A stretch of DNA of 64,000 nt from Deinococcus metallilatus (GCF_004758605.1 NZ_CP038512.1:344001-408000), one strand, 5' to 3'; positions 9,966 to 19,463 are shown, numbered from the stretch's first letter. The notes: generated by a model from the sequence alone, not told the origin. Program-made: numbers and translations.

Positions 9966-11135
9966 ATGATCACAATTGGCCTTGAATATCGTTTCTTGCG
10001 GGACACTACCGGTAGGGTTTGGGCCAAGACTCAATGCGATGAAGCATTTTGGCGGAAGTATACTGAAGTTCTTGGGAATATTAATATTGTTGCCCGCATA
10101 AGAGAAGTATCAGAAAAGCCTGAAGATTATCTGCGTTCTGATGGTCCAGGGATTGACTTTAAGGGTATTCGGGACTATCACGGCCCAGCTTCATTTCTGA
10201 GATACATCTTTCCAGTAATTGGCGATATAGTAAGCTATACAAAAGATTCGTCGCTTCTTATCTTAAGGACTCCAGGGCTAATTGAGAATGTTATGTATCT
10301 AGTCGCTCGCGCTCGCCACATTCCTTTCGCTGTTGAAGTGGTTGGTGATCCACAAGAGGTATTTGCGAACAATGGCGCTGGTGGACGAGTGGCTCCATTA
10401 TATGAGCTGTTTTTCACTAGTATGCAGCGTTGGATGTGTCGTGATGCCGAAGTCGTTTCATACGTCACTGGTGAGACTTTGCAAAAGAAGTACCCCAACA
10501 GTGCAGGGAGAGAACATGCTGTTTCTGACGTTTATCTTCCCGACGAAGCTTTTCTGCCTGAGCCGCGCCACTTTAAGAAGTTGCCCTCGCCCTTAAGCAT
10601 GGTCATGGTAGGATCGCTAGAAGTGCCGTATAAGGGTGTAGATGTTGCTCTTCGAGCGCTCAGTAAAATCAAAAATTATGTCAACGCAACACTGACTATT
10701 GTTGGGGACGGCGTACTTAGGCTTGAACTTGAGGCTATGGCACACTCTCTCGGCTTGCAACAGCAAGTGCGTTTTTTGGGCGCTTTGCCAGCGGGGGAAG
10801 CTGTACGTAAAGAGTTGCGTCAGGCGGATCTATTTCTAATGCCCTCAAGGACGGAGGGGATGCCCCGCGCCTTACTCGAAGCGATGGCCCTTGGACTGCC
10901 TGCGCTGGCCTCACGCGTGGGCGGAATCCCGGAGGTTCTGGGTGAGGACTACCTCTTTACCTCTGAGCAGCCGGATGAGCTGGCGGCCCTGTTGATGCTG
11001 CTCACACCCGAAAAACTCGGCAAGATGTCCAGTGAGAACCTGCAAACGGCTCGGAAGTACCATCTGTCCAATACGACACGAGCGCACAGAGAGTTTTTGC
11101 GGGAAGTCAAAGCGCTCATGGCAGAGAACAAATGA
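9966..11135 (+). CDS. Glycosyltransferase family 4, compositionally mosaic
   Basis: 389 residues, GT-B fold. The C-terminal donor site PSRTEGMPRALLEAMALGLP and RVGGIPEVL are canonical for GT4. A strong ribosome binding site (GGAGG, 6 bases before ATG 9966) follows an 80-base spacer after wzy, so this gene may be expressed somewhat independently. Odd feature: the first ~280 codons are AT-rich like the upstream island, while the last ~110 codons, including the donor site, have the GC-rich codon use of the chromosome. That suggests recombination inside the gene. Stop overlaps the next start (ATGA). Confidence 0.87.
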   Translation: MITIGLEYRFLRDTTGRVWAKTQCDEAFWRKYTEVLGNINIVARIREVSEKPEDYLRSDGPGIDFKGIRDYHGPASFLRYIFPVIGDIVSYTKDSSLLILRTPGLIENVMYLVARARHIPFAVEVVGDPQEVFANNGAGGRVAPLYELFFTSMQRWMCRDAEVVSYVTGETLQKKYPNSAGREHAVSDVYLPDEAFLPEPRHFKKLPSPLSMVMVGSLEVPYKGVDVALRALSKIKNYVNATLTIVGDGVLRLELEAMAHSLGLQQQVRFLGALPAGEAVRKELRQADLFLMPSRTEGMPRALLEAMALGLPALASRVGGIPEVLGEDYLFTSEQPDELAALLMLLTPEKLGKMSSENLQTARKYHLSNTTRAHREFLREVKALMAENK

Positions 11136-12502
11136 GAGCATCTCAACAGACCATCTTCTACTCCGTCACGATCTCCTTCAGCCTCAGATTCCTCAAAGGG
11201 CAACTGGGGCGTCTGGAGGAGCATGGCTGGCGGGTGCTGGTCAGCGCGGGTGAAGACCCCACTACCCCTGGCGAGCTGGAGGCCTTCGCCCGGCAGGAAA
11301 AGGCTCTGGCCATTCGTGTACCCATGCACCGTGAAATCAGTCCGCGTGCTGATCTGGTTTCGCTGGCTCGTCTGTTTCTGACGTACCGCAAGGCACGGCC
11401 CACGGTCATCAATGTGGGGACGCCCAAGGCGGGACTCCTCGGGGGCCTGGCGGGTGTCGCAGCCAGAGTGCCCATCCGCATCTACACGCTGCACGGCCTG
11501 CGCCTGGAGACGGCCACGGGGGCCAAACGCCAGCTTCTGACTGCGATGGAACGGCTGGCGATGGCTTGTGCTCACCGCGTCGTGTGTGTCAGCCCCAGCC
11601 TGCGTGAGCGTGTCCACGAACTGGGGCTGGCTCCAGCCAGCAAGACGGTGGTGCTGGGGGCCGGGAGTGTGAACGGCGTCCCCCTCCCCGATCCGGCAGC
11701 GACCCTGGGCGCCAGCGCCGAACTTCGGCGGACGCTTCCGTTGCCCGAGGGGACGCCGGTGGTGGGGTTCGTGGGAAGGTTCACGCGGGACAAGGGCATT
11801 GCCGAACTGATGGCGGCCTATCGCCAGGTCCGTTCGCAGTTCCCGGCAACAAGGCTGCTCCTGGTGGGGGATTACGAGGCTGGCGATCCGGTCCCGGCGG
11901 ATATACGGAAGGCGATTGAAAGTGATCCGTCGGTCATCCATGTGGGCTTCGTCCCCGACGTGACCCCCTACTACCCGCTGATGAGCGTGCTGGCGCTGCC
12001 CACCTACCGCGAGGGTCTGGGACTGGTGGCATTGGAGGCGGCGGCGGCAGGCGTCCCCGCCGTGACCACCGACGCGACCGGCGCACGTGATGCGGTGCAG
12101 GAGGGTGTAACTGGCTGGCGGGTTCCTGTGGGAGACAGCGGCGCTCTGGCCCGGGCCCTGCTGGAAGCGTTGACCCAACCGGAAGTGGCGCGCGCCCGTG
12201 GTGCAGCCGGGTACCGGCGTGTCCGCGAAGAGTTCGCCCCCGAAGTGGTACAGCAGCACTGGAAAACCTACTATCAGGAACTGCTGGCGGCGCGCGGACC
12301 GGGACGAGGCCAGGCGGTGAAGCGTCCCGCCGCCCGATCAACCTCACCGGCTTTGCTGGGCGTTCCGCTGGCGCTGCTCGCCGGTTTGCTGTATGTGAAA
12401 CAGAGGCGGAAGGAGTGCCCCCTCGCACGACCAGCCAGGCGGTGCAGCGGGTTTGGCGCCTCCAACGAATCTACGAGACGAGGAGAAGTGAACGACGCAT
12501 GA
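11132..12502 (+). CDS. Glycosyltransferase family 4 with C-terminal hydrophobic tail
   Basis: 456 residues. An N-terminal SVTISFSLRFLKGQ segment, GTPKAGLLGG and the donor-site motif TYREGLGLVALEAAAAGVP show a GT4 enzyme of the EpsD/TuaC-like kind. GC-rich, unlike the island. After the GT-B fold ends near residue 390 there is an extra ~65 residues that include one hydrophobic stretch (about 405-420) followed by basic residues, possibly a membrane anchor; part of this tail might be non-functional read-through, as it is Arg-rich. Start and stop both form ATGA overlaps with neighbours. Confidence 0.86.
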   Translation: MRASQQTIFYSVTISFSLRFLKGQLGRLEEHGWRVLVSAGEDPTTPGELEAFARQEKALAIRVPMHREISPRADLVSLARLFLTYRKARPTVINVGTPKAGLLGGLAGVAARVPIRIYTLHGLRLETATGAKRQLLTAMERLAMACAHRVVCVSPSLRERVHELGLAPASKTVVLGAGSVNGVPLPDPAATLGASAELRRTLPLPEGTPVVGFVGRFTRDKGIAELMAAYRQVRSQFPATRLLLVGDYEAGDPVPADIRKAIESDPSVIHVGFVPDVTPYYPLMSVLALPTYREGLGLVALEAAAAGVPAVTTDATGARDAVQEGVTGWRVPVGDSGALARALLEALTQPEVARARGAAGYRRVREEFAPEVVQQHWKTYYQELLAARGPGRGQAVKRPAARSTSPALLGVPLALLAGLLYVKQRRKECPLARPARRCSGFGASNESTRRGEVNDA

Positions 12503-13395
12503 CAATGAGTCACCCTCACGCGCCCGCAGGGCGTCTTCTGATGACCGGCGCGACCGGCAACACCGGCCTGGCGACGCTGCGCCGCCTGCGGGCGCTTCAG
12601 CCCGAACGGCCCGTTCTTGCCCTGGTGCGCGCGAGTACCGACACGGCGCCGCTGGCCGAACTGGGCGTTCCCTGGCACGTCTGTGACCTGGACCGTGCGG
12701 AAACGTACCTTGGCGTAGTGCAGCCCGGTGATGTCCTGCTGGAAACGGCCAATCTGCGGCACGCACGGGCGCTGCTGCCTGCCCTGGCCGGAGCGGGCGT
12801 GACACGCGCCTTTTGTGTGACGACCACCGGCGTCTTTTCCAAACATCACTCGTACTCGGCGCTGTACCGCGAGATCGAGGAGGAGATGCGGCATGGGCTG
12901 GTCCAGGTGACGATCCTGCGGCCCAGCATGATCTACGGAAACGAGCGGGATCACAACATGCACAAGCTGCTGCGTTTCATTGCCCAAGTGCCCCTGTACC
13001 CGGTCTTCGGGACTGGCCGCGCACTGATGCAGCCTGTTCATGTGGAGGATCTGGCAGAAGGGGTGGCGCGGGCCGTCACGCAGGATGCCCGCGGGGAATT
13101 CAACCTGGCAGGCCCGGTCGCGCTCCCCTACCGGCAGATCGTGGACGAAGCCTTCCGGGCGCTGGGTCGGCGGGGAGTAATGCTGTTCGTTCCGGTGGGG
13201 CCGGTGGCGGGCCTGGTGAGTGTGTTGCAGCGGGTGCCGCGCTTTCCCGTGAAGCATGAGCAGGTGATTCGCCTACAGGAGGACAAGGCGTTCGACATCG
13301 GCGCGGCGCGGGAGGCTCTGGGGTACGCGCCCCGGACTTTTGCCGAGGGAATCGCGCAGGAGGCTGCACGCTTGCGGCAGGTGGGGCTGCTGTGA
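12499..13395 (+). CDS. NmrA-like/extended SDR NAD(P)-binding protein
   Basis: 298 residues. The N-terminal TGATGNTGLATLRRL (about residues 14-28) is the dinucleotide-binding loop of NmrA-like atypical SDRs. A segment with YREIEEEMRHG, RPSMIYGN and a later PVHVEDLAEGVA fits NAD-dependent epimerase/dehydratase relatives. The typical YxxxK catalytic pair is not clear, so it may be a regulator or sugar-modifying reductase rather than a classical epimerase. ATG 12499 overlaps the upstream stop (ATGA); ATG 12505 is an alternative. The stop overlaps the GTG of the initiating transferase. Confidence 0.82.
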   Translation: MTMSHPHAPAGRLLMTGATGNTGLATLRRLRALQPERPVLALVRASTDTAPLAELGVPWHVCDLDRAETYLGVVQPGDVLLETANLRHARALLPALAGAGVTRAFCVTTTGVFSKHHSYSALYREIEEEMRHGLVQVTILRPSMIYGNERDHNMHKLLRFIAQVPLYPVFGTGRALMQPVHVEDLAEGVARAVTQDARGEFNLAGPVALPYRQIVDEAFRALGRRGVMLFVPVGPVAGLVSVLQRVPRFPVKHEQVIRLQEDKAFDIGAAREALGYAPRTFAEGIAQEAARLRQVGLL

Positions 13396-14003
13396 AGTCG
13401 CCTGTACGGAGCGGAAGTGTCCGGGCGGCCGTGTACGAGCCGTTCAAGCTGACCTTCGACCGCTGCCTCGCTGCGGTAGGTGTGTTGGCATTGTTGCCGG
13501 TGATGGCCGTGGTGGCCGCGCTGATCTTCCTTGATGATCCCGGCCCCGTCCTTTTCCGGCAAAGCCGCGCCGGACGCGGGCACAGGCCGTTCACCATCTA
13601 CAAGTTCCGCACTATGAAACGGAACACGCCTAACGTTTCCACCGAGGAGATGCGGCGGCTGAAACTCAGCCCCTACACCCGCATCGGGCCGTTCCTGCGC
13701 CGCACCAGCCTGGACGAGTTGCCGCAGCTCCTCAATGTGCTGCGTGGCGAGATGAGTCTGGTCGGCCCCCGACCGGCCCTCATGACGCAGCAGGTGGTGT
13801 TGAGCGGCCGGGAAGCGGCGGGTGTGGATCAGCTCCGCCCAGGCATCACCGGCCTCGCTCAGATTACCGGCCGGGACGACCTGCCCGACGAGGAGAAGAT
13901 TCGCCGGGATATGGCCTACCTGCATCAGATCGGGCCGCTGACGGACATCATTATTCTGTTCTATACCTTGCGTGGCGTACTGGGTGCGCGAGGTGCCTAC
14001 TGA
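13392..14003 (+). CDS. Initiating sugar-phosphate transferase (monotopic PGT, PglC/WcaJ-C type)
   Basis: 203 residues. An N-terminal membrane-inserted hydrophobic segment (about 20-46) is followed by [21 protein letters not shown] and [25 protein letters not shown], the catalytic Asp-Glu region and C-terminal signature of bacterial phosphoglycosyl transferases. It would load the first sugar-phosphate on undecaprenyl phosphate to start the repeat unit. GTGA overlap with the gene before it. The dehydratase that follows may make its UDP-sugar donor, as in PglF-PglC pairs. Confidence 0.93.
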   Translation: MKSPVRSGSVRAAVYEPFKLTFDRCLAAVGVLALLPVMAVVAALIFLDDPGPVLFRQSRAGRGHRPFTIYKFRTMKRNTPNVSTEEMRRLKLSPYTRIGPFLRRTSLDELPQLLNVLRGEMSLVGPRPALMTQQVVLSGREAAGVDQLRPGITGLAQITGRDDLPDEEKIRRDMAYLHQIGPLTDIIILFYTLRGVLGARGAY

Positions 14004-14050
14004 AATTCACGTCCGAATGAACGTGATGTGATGGAATGGAGAACAGGATC

Positions 14051-15883
14051 ATGAGCGTCACATCAAACACGCCACTGAAATTCCTCCTTGACCTCGCCCT
14101 GTGGGGCAGTGCGGCACTGCTGGCCTACGCCTTCCGGCAGCCGGGGCTGGTAAGGCTGGGTATTCCCATGAGCGTGTGGGGCTACCTGCTGCTCAGCGTT
14201 CTGGTGATGGCGATGCTGGAAGGCCGGTATGGACTGCACCGGCAGACCTGGCGGCGGGTCGGGGTGCTGGACCTCAATATGCTGGCGCGGGCGGTGGCCC
14301 TGGCCACCCTGGTGATGTTTGCGCTGGGCTTCGTCTTGCAGACGTGGCTGCAACTGCCGCGCAGTGTGCCCGTGCTGGCGGGGGTGCTGGGTTTCCTGCT
14401 GATGGGCGGGGCACGGCTCGTGGCCCGCCGGACCAGCGAGCGGGTGCGGCTTCAGGCGACGCCCCTGCGGCAGCGGGTCCTGATCGTGGGCGCGGGAGAG
14501 GCGGGCAGCCTGATCGCGCGGGAGATGCAGCGGCACCCGGAAGCAGGCCTGGACCCCATCGGCTTTCTGGACGACCAGCCGGGCAAGGTGCGGCAGCGGG
14601 TAGTGGGCCTGCCGGTGTTCGGACGGGTGGAGGAGCTGGTGGAGGTCGCCCAGCGGGAGGGTGCACAGGAGATCCTGATCGCCGTGCCTTCCGCGGCGGG
14701 CGAGTTCGTGCGGCGGGTGGTGGACCTGGCACGGGATGCGGGGCTGCGCTACCGCATCATTCCGGGCGTGTTCGAGATTCTCAGCGGTGACGTGAACATC
14801 AACCAGATCCGCGACGTGAACCTGGAAGACCTGCTGCGCCGTCCCCCCGTCCACCTGAATACCGCTGAGATCGCCGGGTACCTGTGCGGGCGGGTGGTGC
14901 TGGTCACGGGCGCAGGGGGCAGCATTGGCTCCGAGATCGTGCGGCAGATCGTGAGCTTTGCGCCAGAGATGGTGCTGCTGTTTGGTCGAGGGGAGAACAG
15001 CATCTTCGGTATTCAGCAGGAGCTACTGCGCCGCTGGCCGGACATCAAACAGGTGGGCCTGATCGGTGACGTGCGCGACGAGGCGCGGTTGCGGGCGGTC
15101 TTCGAGCAGTATCGCCCGGAGGTGGTCTTTCACGCGGCCGCCCACAAGCACGTCCCCCTGATGGAAGAGACCCCTTCAGAGGCCATCCTGAACAATGTGG
15201 TCGGCACGCAGAATGTAGTGGAGCTGTGTCTGGAATACGGCGTAACCCGTCTGGTGAATATCTCCACCGACAAGGCCGTGAACCCGACCAGCGTGATGGG
15301 CGCGTCCAAACGCATTGCCGAAATGGTGGTTTCGGCGGGCGCGGCCCGTGCCCGTGAGACGCAGGCGTTCGTGTCCGTTCGCTTCGGGAACGTGTTGGGC
15401 AGCCGGGGGAGCGTGGTCCCGACCTTCATGGCCCAGATTCGCGCGGGCGGCCCCATCACCGTGACGCACCCGGACATGGTCCGGTACTTCATGACCATTC
15501 CTGAGGCGGCACGTCTGGTGCTTCAGGCGGGCGGCCTGGCCGAGAACGGCAAGGTCTACGTGCTGAACATGGGCGATCCGGTCAAGATCGCTGACTTGGC
15601 GCACGACGTGATCCGTCTGAGCGGCGCGCAGAATGTCGATGTGGTCTACAGCGGCATCCGCCCCGGCGAGAAACTCTACGAGGAACTTCTCACCAGCGGC
15701 GAGGGCATCGACGCCACGACCCACAGCGAGATTTTCAGTGCCAAGCTGGACGCTGTCGCCCCCGAATTCATTGCCAGCCGCCTGCACACGCTGCGTGCTT
15801 ACGCCTTACACAACGACGCCGAGGCGATTCGCCGGGAACTGCGCCGCCTGATCCCCGAGAACAAATTCGGGAGCATCCGGTAG
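14051..15883 (+). CDS. UDP-sugar 4,6-dehydratase, PglF/CapD type
   Basis: 610 residues: about four N-terminal membrane helices (residues 10-130), a CoA-binding-like Rossmann domain (IVGAGEAGSLIAREM), then the catalytic SDR domain with VTGAGGSIGSEI, HAAAHKHVPLME and STDKAVNPTSVMGASKR. These enzymes form UDP-4-keto-6-deoxy sugars from UDP-GlcNAc, usually for the first sugar of the repeat. ATG 14051 was preferred because GGAG lies 9 bases upstream; ATG 14036 and 14031 also exist. It is 47 bases after the PGT gene. Confidence 0.92.
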   Translation: MSVTSNTPLKFLLDLALWGSAALLAYAFRQPGLVRLGIPMSVWGYLLLSVLVMAMLEGRYGLHRQTWRRVGVLDLNMLARAVALATLVMFALGFVLQTWLQLPRSVPVLAGVLGFLLMGGARLVARRTSERVRLQATPLRQRVLIVGAGEAGSLIAREMQRHPEAGLDPIGFLDDQPGKVRQRVVGLPVFGRVEELVEVAQREGAQEILIAVPSAAGEFVRRVVDLARDAGLRYRIIPGVFEILSGDVNINQIRDVNLEDLLRRPPVHLNTAEIAGYLCGRVVLVTGAGGSIGSEIVRQIVSFAPEMVLLFGRGENSIFGIQQELLRRWPDIKQVGLIGDVRDEARLRAVFEQYRPEVVFHAAAHKHVPLMEETPSEAILNNVVGTQNVVELCLEYGVTRLVNISTDKAVNPTSVMGASKRIAEMVVSAGAARARETQAFVSVRFGNVLGSRGSVVPTFMAQIRAGGPITVTHPDMVRYFMTIPEAARLVLQAGGLAENGKVYVLNMGDPVKIADLAHDVIRLSGAQNVDVVYSGIRPGEKLYEELLTSGEGIDATTHSEIFSAKLDAVAPEFIASRLHTLRAYALHNDAEAIRRELRRLIPENKFGSIR

Positions 15884-15942
15884 CCTGCGGGGCAGGCAGG
15901 CCTGCCTGTGGAGGCTGTGGTCAGCCTCACTCTGACAACGGG

Positions 15943-15948
15943 TACAAT
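15943..15948 (+). promoter_or_regulatory. -10 box of leaderless promoter for galE
   Basis: TACAAT, then 7 bases, then the ATG at 15956. This gives the epimerase its own promoter at the end of the operon. Confidence 0.6.
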
Positions 15949-15955
15949 TACCGTT

Positions 15956-16972
15956 ATGAAGGTGTTGGTTACAGGTGGTGCTGGGTATATTGGAAGTACT
16001 GTTTGCTCGGCCCTCAAAGATGCTGGTCATGTGCCGGTGATCCTCGATTCTCTGATCACGGGCCAGAGGGCTTTTGTCAAAGATCGGATTTTTTATCATG
16101 GCGACATCGCGGATGAAGTGCTCCTGCGCCGTATTTTTGCAGAGCATCCTGATATAGGAGCAGTTATTCACTTCGCGGCCCTAATTGTTGTGCCGGAATC
16201 CGTCGCCGTCCCTCTTCGTTACTATCAGGAAAATGTTTCCAAGTCGATTATTCTCTTCCAGACATTGCTTGACCATGACGTAGAAAGGGTAATCTTCAGC
16301 TCAAGTGCGAGCATTTATGACACTACCTCTGCTACATGTGTCTCAGAAGAAAGCTCCTTGTTGCCAGCGAGCCCCTATGCCAGAACCAAGCTGATGATGG
16401 AGATGATTCTGGAAGATGTCTGTCGGGCCTCCAATCTGCGGGGTATTGCACTGCGCTACTTCAACCCCATAGGGGCCGACCCGCAGTTTAGAAGTGGGCC
16501 GTACCGGCATGATCCCTCACATGTCCTGGGCCGAATGCTGGAAACAGCCAGGGGACGGTCCGGGCCTTTTCAGGTGACGGGCGTGGATTACCCGACGCGA
16601 GATGGCACGGGCTTACGCGATTACATTCACGTGTGGGACCTAGCTCTGGCGCATGTTCAGGCTGTGGAGCAGTTCGACCGGGTTTTTGAACGCGCGCAGG
16701 CCCGGGGAATGAAGGGGCACTATCTGGCGCTGAACGTAGGCTCAGGCAACGGCGTAACCGTTCGGGAACTGATCGGCGCTTTTGAACATGCGTCCGGACT
16801 GAAACTGCCCCATCAGGATGCTGCGCGCCGTCCTGGCGATTCACCCGGCGCCTATGCTGTGATCGAGCGGGCGCGTGAGCTGCTGGGGTGGGAACCACGC
16901 TCCAGTACGGAGACAGCTATCCGCAGTGCGTTGGAGTGGGATGAACGGTACCATCAGGCTGTCAAATCCTAG
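15956..16972 (+). CDS. galE: UDP-glucose 4-epimerase
   Basis: 338 residues, the usual GalE length. VTGGAGYIGS (residues 5-14) binds NAD; Ser118 with Tyr141-x3-Lys145 form the catalytic set; RYFNPIGADP and GLRDYIHVWDLALAH are GalE signatures. Interconverts UDP-glucose and UDP-galactose, giving precursor to the locus. ATG 15956 sits 7 bases after a TACAAT box. The first ~165 codons are less GC-rich than the rest of the gene, hinting at a mosaic origin like that of the GT4 at 9966. Confidence 0.92.
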   Translation: MKVLVTGGAGYIGSTVCSALKDAGHVPVILDSLITGQRAFVKDRIFYHGDIADEVLLRRIFAEHPDIGAVIHFAALIVVPESVAVPLRYYQENVSKSIILFQTLLDHDVERVIFSSSASIYDTTSATCVSEESSLLPASPYARTKLMMEMILEDVCRASNLRGIALRYFNPIGADPQFRSGPYRHDPSHVLGRMLETARGRSGPFQVTGVDYPTRDGTGLRDYIHVWDLALAHVQAVEQFDRVFERAQARGMKGHYLALNVGSGNGVTVRELIGAFEHASGLKLPHQDAARRPGDSPGAYAVIERARELLGWEPRSSTETAIRSALEWDERYHQAVKS

Positions 16973-17007
16973 CTGACCCCTCATCCCTCACTCCATTCTG
17001 GAATCCG

Positions 17008-17086
17008 TACTTTTTCTTTCTCCCTCCAGTCGGGTTTTACCGTTAGGGCGCTATTACACGGCTATTCAACTGGAAGTCATATCAGG
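17008..17086. repeat. Dispersed repeat, copy C1
   Basis: Shares the core TTCTCCCTCC(A/G)GTCGGG and the end ATATCAG, with partly conserved bases between, with 54979-55056. In both places the ATATCAG end supplies the stop codon region of a minus-strand gene. Rough boundaries, by eye. Confidence 0.5.
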
Positions 17087-17915
17087 ACTTCGTGTGCGGC
17101 GGGGCGGGAATGAACAGGAGCTTTTGTACATCGAGATTTCGGTCCACGATAGGACCGACAAAAGGGTTGGTCAGTTTGACCGTTACCGGCCCTCTGGAGA
17201 CTGGTAATTGTACAAACTCACGTTGTGCTGAAGTTTGCTTTTCCAGAAGCTGCTGACCATTCTGCTCGAACAGGAGAACGGGAAAAGCCCCCCGAGCTTC
17301 ACGCCCCATCACATAGAACTTCAGCCGCCCACGCCCGCAAGGCACAAGGGTGGCTGGTATCTCGGAAACCAGGACAGCCGTGTTGGCTTCTGGATACCAG
17401 CCACCGGCACCCTTAGGGACATGAATGTCCAGTTGTCTACAAGCGGATTGGGCGAGTGAAAAGCCGTCCAGATTGGCCACACGAGCATTCATGAAGTAGT
17501 AATCATTGAAATAGCCGATAGTCAGCCGTCCCGCTTCAGGGATCTTCAGCTTCAGGGTTTTTCTTCGGTCAAAGCTCTCTACAGCGAGGGGCTTGGAATT
17601 CAGCATAAAGGTCAGCTCCGGGGCTGCTCCTGCGGCCACCTGGCCTTCGGCGGTGACCAGCAGTGTTCCTGCGGAGCAGAGATCGGTCTGGAGCCACGAG
17701 AGGCCCTGAAAGTGAAAGCCGCTGCCCTGGGGGGTGAGGCCATTGTCTTCCCGCTGATAGCCAACCCGGTAGGTCGGTGGCTGAGTGCAACTCAGTTCTG
17801 GCTTGACCAGGTCTAGGGAGGGGACGTTTTTCGTCCGCTGAGCGAGAACCGTCAGCAGTGCTGCGGGGATCAGGGGGAACAGCAGAAGTGCCAGCCGGAC
17901 GTTCCGGGGCGTCAT
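17082..17915 (-). CDS. Secreted or anchored protein of unknown function, partner of the ligase
   Basis: 277 residues. An N-terminal hydrophobic segment (about 6-26) after a short basic start suggests a signal anchor. The rest is mostly beta-strand with two similar stretches, each with a Cys-containing segment (near residues 42-80 and 158-190), resembling carbohydrate-binding beta-sandwiches, but no known family is certain. Its ATG overlaps the ligase stop (ATGA), so the two are co-translated, and the ligase has a C-terminal beta domain of similar flavour. It may help attach or hold the polysaccharide outside the cell. Function is inference. Confidence 0.7.
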   Translation of the reverse strand: MTPRNVRLALLLFPLIPAALLTVLAQRTKNVPSLDLVKPELSCTQPPTYRVGYQREDNGLTPQGSGFHFQGLSWLQTDLCSAGTLLVTAEGQVAAGAAPELTFMLNSKPLAVESFDRRKTLKLKIPEAGRLTIGYFNDYYFMNARVANLDGFSLAQSACRQLDIHVPKGAGGWYPEANTAVLVSEIPATLVPCGRGRLKFYVMGREARGAFPVLLFEQNGQQLLEKQTSAQREFVQLPVSRGPVTVKLTNPFVGPIVDRNLDVQKLLFIPAPPHTKS

Positions 17916-19450
17916 GGCTTGATCTCCACGTTCCAGGCACGGCGTCCTGCGGGTGTGGGACGAGTGCTACCCTCTCCGACGTAGAGCAGCAGTTCCAGGC
18001 GCTGCCGGGGGACCGGTTGCAGGTCGCCACTCAGCGTGAGCAGCGGGGCCTGGCGGGAGGCCGGAGCCGTGAAGTCGATGGTCACGATGGGCATGCAGCT
18101 GTCCGTGCAACTGCGGAGATTGGCCCGATATTTCCCTGGAGGAAGGTCAAACTGCGCGAACGCCGTATATGCCCTGGGGCTCCTGACCTGTGTGGGGGCA
18201 TTCAGAAAGCGCAGGCTTGGGGGCGGACGGACCTGCGGAGCGGGCAACCTACTCGCCAGGAGAGGAAACGAAAGTGCCAGCATCAGCCCGGCGGCCCAGC
18301 CTCCCACAGCGCCCAAGCTCGTCGGTGCCAATCTGAGCAACTGCGCCCCCGCGGCCACCCAGAACACCTCCGCGAAAAAGGGGCTGGGGACCAGCAGCGT
18401 ATTATCGTTGGCCGTGGCGACCAGCAGGCCGGAGATGACGGCCAGACCGAGTGGGTTACGGTTCTGAAAGACCGCAGTGACCACCGCGCCCAGCAGGACA
18501 AACAGCCCCAGCAGGCCTAGGGGTCCTGTCTCAGCAAGTTGTTGCAGAGCAATATTATGGGCAATCAGCCAGGGGCTGCCCAGCTTTTTCACCCATGGGG
18601 GACAGGAGGGAGCAGTGCCATTTGCCGCCATCCACAGTTCACAGTTGTCTCCTGGGGGAGCCAGCCGTTGACCCAGCAGATAGCTGCCCACACCGCTGAG
18701 CGGCTCACTCCTGATCACCGAGAGGGTGTTGTACCAGACGATGTCCCGTCCAGTGGTGTCGGCGTTGCCCAGCCGGGTGATGGCTGCTACCTCCAGCTTT
18801 TTCCCCAGGTAGAACCCGCCTGCCAGCAGGACCGCCCCGACCAGCACACCCAGCGCCAGCCGCCAACCCCGGCGGATGATGAACCCCGCCACGCACCCAA
18901 CCAGGGCAGCGGCCAGTGGTCCGCGGCTCCCCGAGAGCAGCAGCACGCCCAGGCCCAGCAATCCCAGAGGGACGCGCCACAGCAGCTTGCCTCCGGCGAA
19001 CAGGGCCAGCCAGATGCCCACAGCCCCAGCCAGCCCCAGCGTGATGGGGGTCATGTAGGGATGGCTCAGGCGAGAGCTGAAGGGGTCCGCACCGCTCAGG
19101 CCGCTAAAGACCAGCGCCGTCACATACACGACCATCAAGCCGATGCCCAGCCACCGCAGCCGCTCGCTTTGCCTGAGCGAGACGCCCACCCCGATCAGCC
19201 CGAGCATCAGTAGCGTGCGGACCAGGGCCAGGAGGCTGGCGAGGAGCGGTTCGGGCGAGAACAGGGCCGGGAGTTGCTGGCTGAACGCGTAGAAGCCCAG
19301 GACCCACCACGCGGCGTGGGGCAGCCGCCGGAGTTGCGGCAGGGCCAGCAGGGCCAGTGGCGAGATCACGTACAGGGCGGGCAGCGCGGCCAGCCAGGGA
19401 GGAATCCAGCGCAGCGGAGCGGGCGCGGGGGCTTCGGCAGGGCGCGTCAC
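17912..19450 (-). CDS. O-antigen ligase / Wzy-C family membrane protein with C-terminal beta domain
   Basis: 512 residues with about 10-11 membrane helices. [16 protein letters not shown] and a later periplasmic loop with GVGSYLLGQ...[18 protein letters not shown] (split positions about 215-230 and 265-330) are typical of WaaL/Wzy_C proteins. After the last helix near residue 415 there is a ~95-residue soluble beta-rich tail, not part of ordinary WaaL. It may be a second polymerase, a ligase to a non-LPS acceptor, or a protein O-oligosaccharyltransferase. Start GTG 19450 is set by a TATAGT box 7 bases upstream; no ribosome binding site exists. Confidence 0.82.
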   Translation of the reverse strand: MTRPAEAPAPAPLRWIPPWLAALPALYVISPLALLALPQLRRLPHAAWWVLGFYAFSQQLPALFSPEPLLASLLALVRTLLMLGLIGVGVSLRQSERLRWLGIGLMVVYVTALVFSGLSGADPFSSRLSHPYMTPITLGLAGAVGIWLALFAGGKLLWRVPLGLLGLGVLLLSGSRGPLAAALVGCVAGFIIRRGWRLALGVLVGAVLLAGGFYLGKKLEVAAITRLGNADTTGRDIVWYNTLSVIRSEPLSGVGSYLLGQRLAPPGDNCELWMAANGTAPSCPPWVKKLGSPWLIAHNIALQQLAETGPLGLLGLFVLLGAVVTAVFQNRNPLGLAVISGLLVATANDNTLLVPSPFFAEVFWVAAGAQLLRLAPTSLGAVGGWAAGLMLALSFPLLASRLPAPQVRPPPSLRFLNAPTQVRSPRAYTAFAQFDLPPGKYRANLRSCTDSCMPIVTIDFTAPASRQAPLLTLSGDLQPVPRQRLELLLYVGEGSTRPTPAGRRAWNVEIKP

Positions 19451-19457
19451 GCGCGCC

Positions 19458-19463
19458 ACTATA
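19458..19463 (-). promoter_or_regulatory. -10 box of leaderless promoter for the ligase pair
   Basis: TATAGT on the minus strand, 7 bases from GTG 19450. TTGTTG about 18 bases further up may be the -35. Confidence 0.65.

Larger units (their letters stand above)
6431..10800. other. AT-rich island inside the polysaccharide operon
   Basis: Base composition drops abruptly after the flippase stop and codons here often end in A or T, in contrast to every gene on either side. The island contains the GT2, one GT4, the Wzy polymerase and most of a second GT4. Composition returns to the genomic norm near 10.8 kb, within the coding sequence of that second GT4. Read as horizontally acquired or recombined serotype-type DNA; the left edge is intergenic, the right edge intragenic. 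Confidence 0.8.

Noticed and set aside
6431..10800. AT-rich block as a prophage or IS insertion
   Set aside because: All genes are polysaccharide genes in one operon; no integrase, transposase, terminal repeats or att-like sites.
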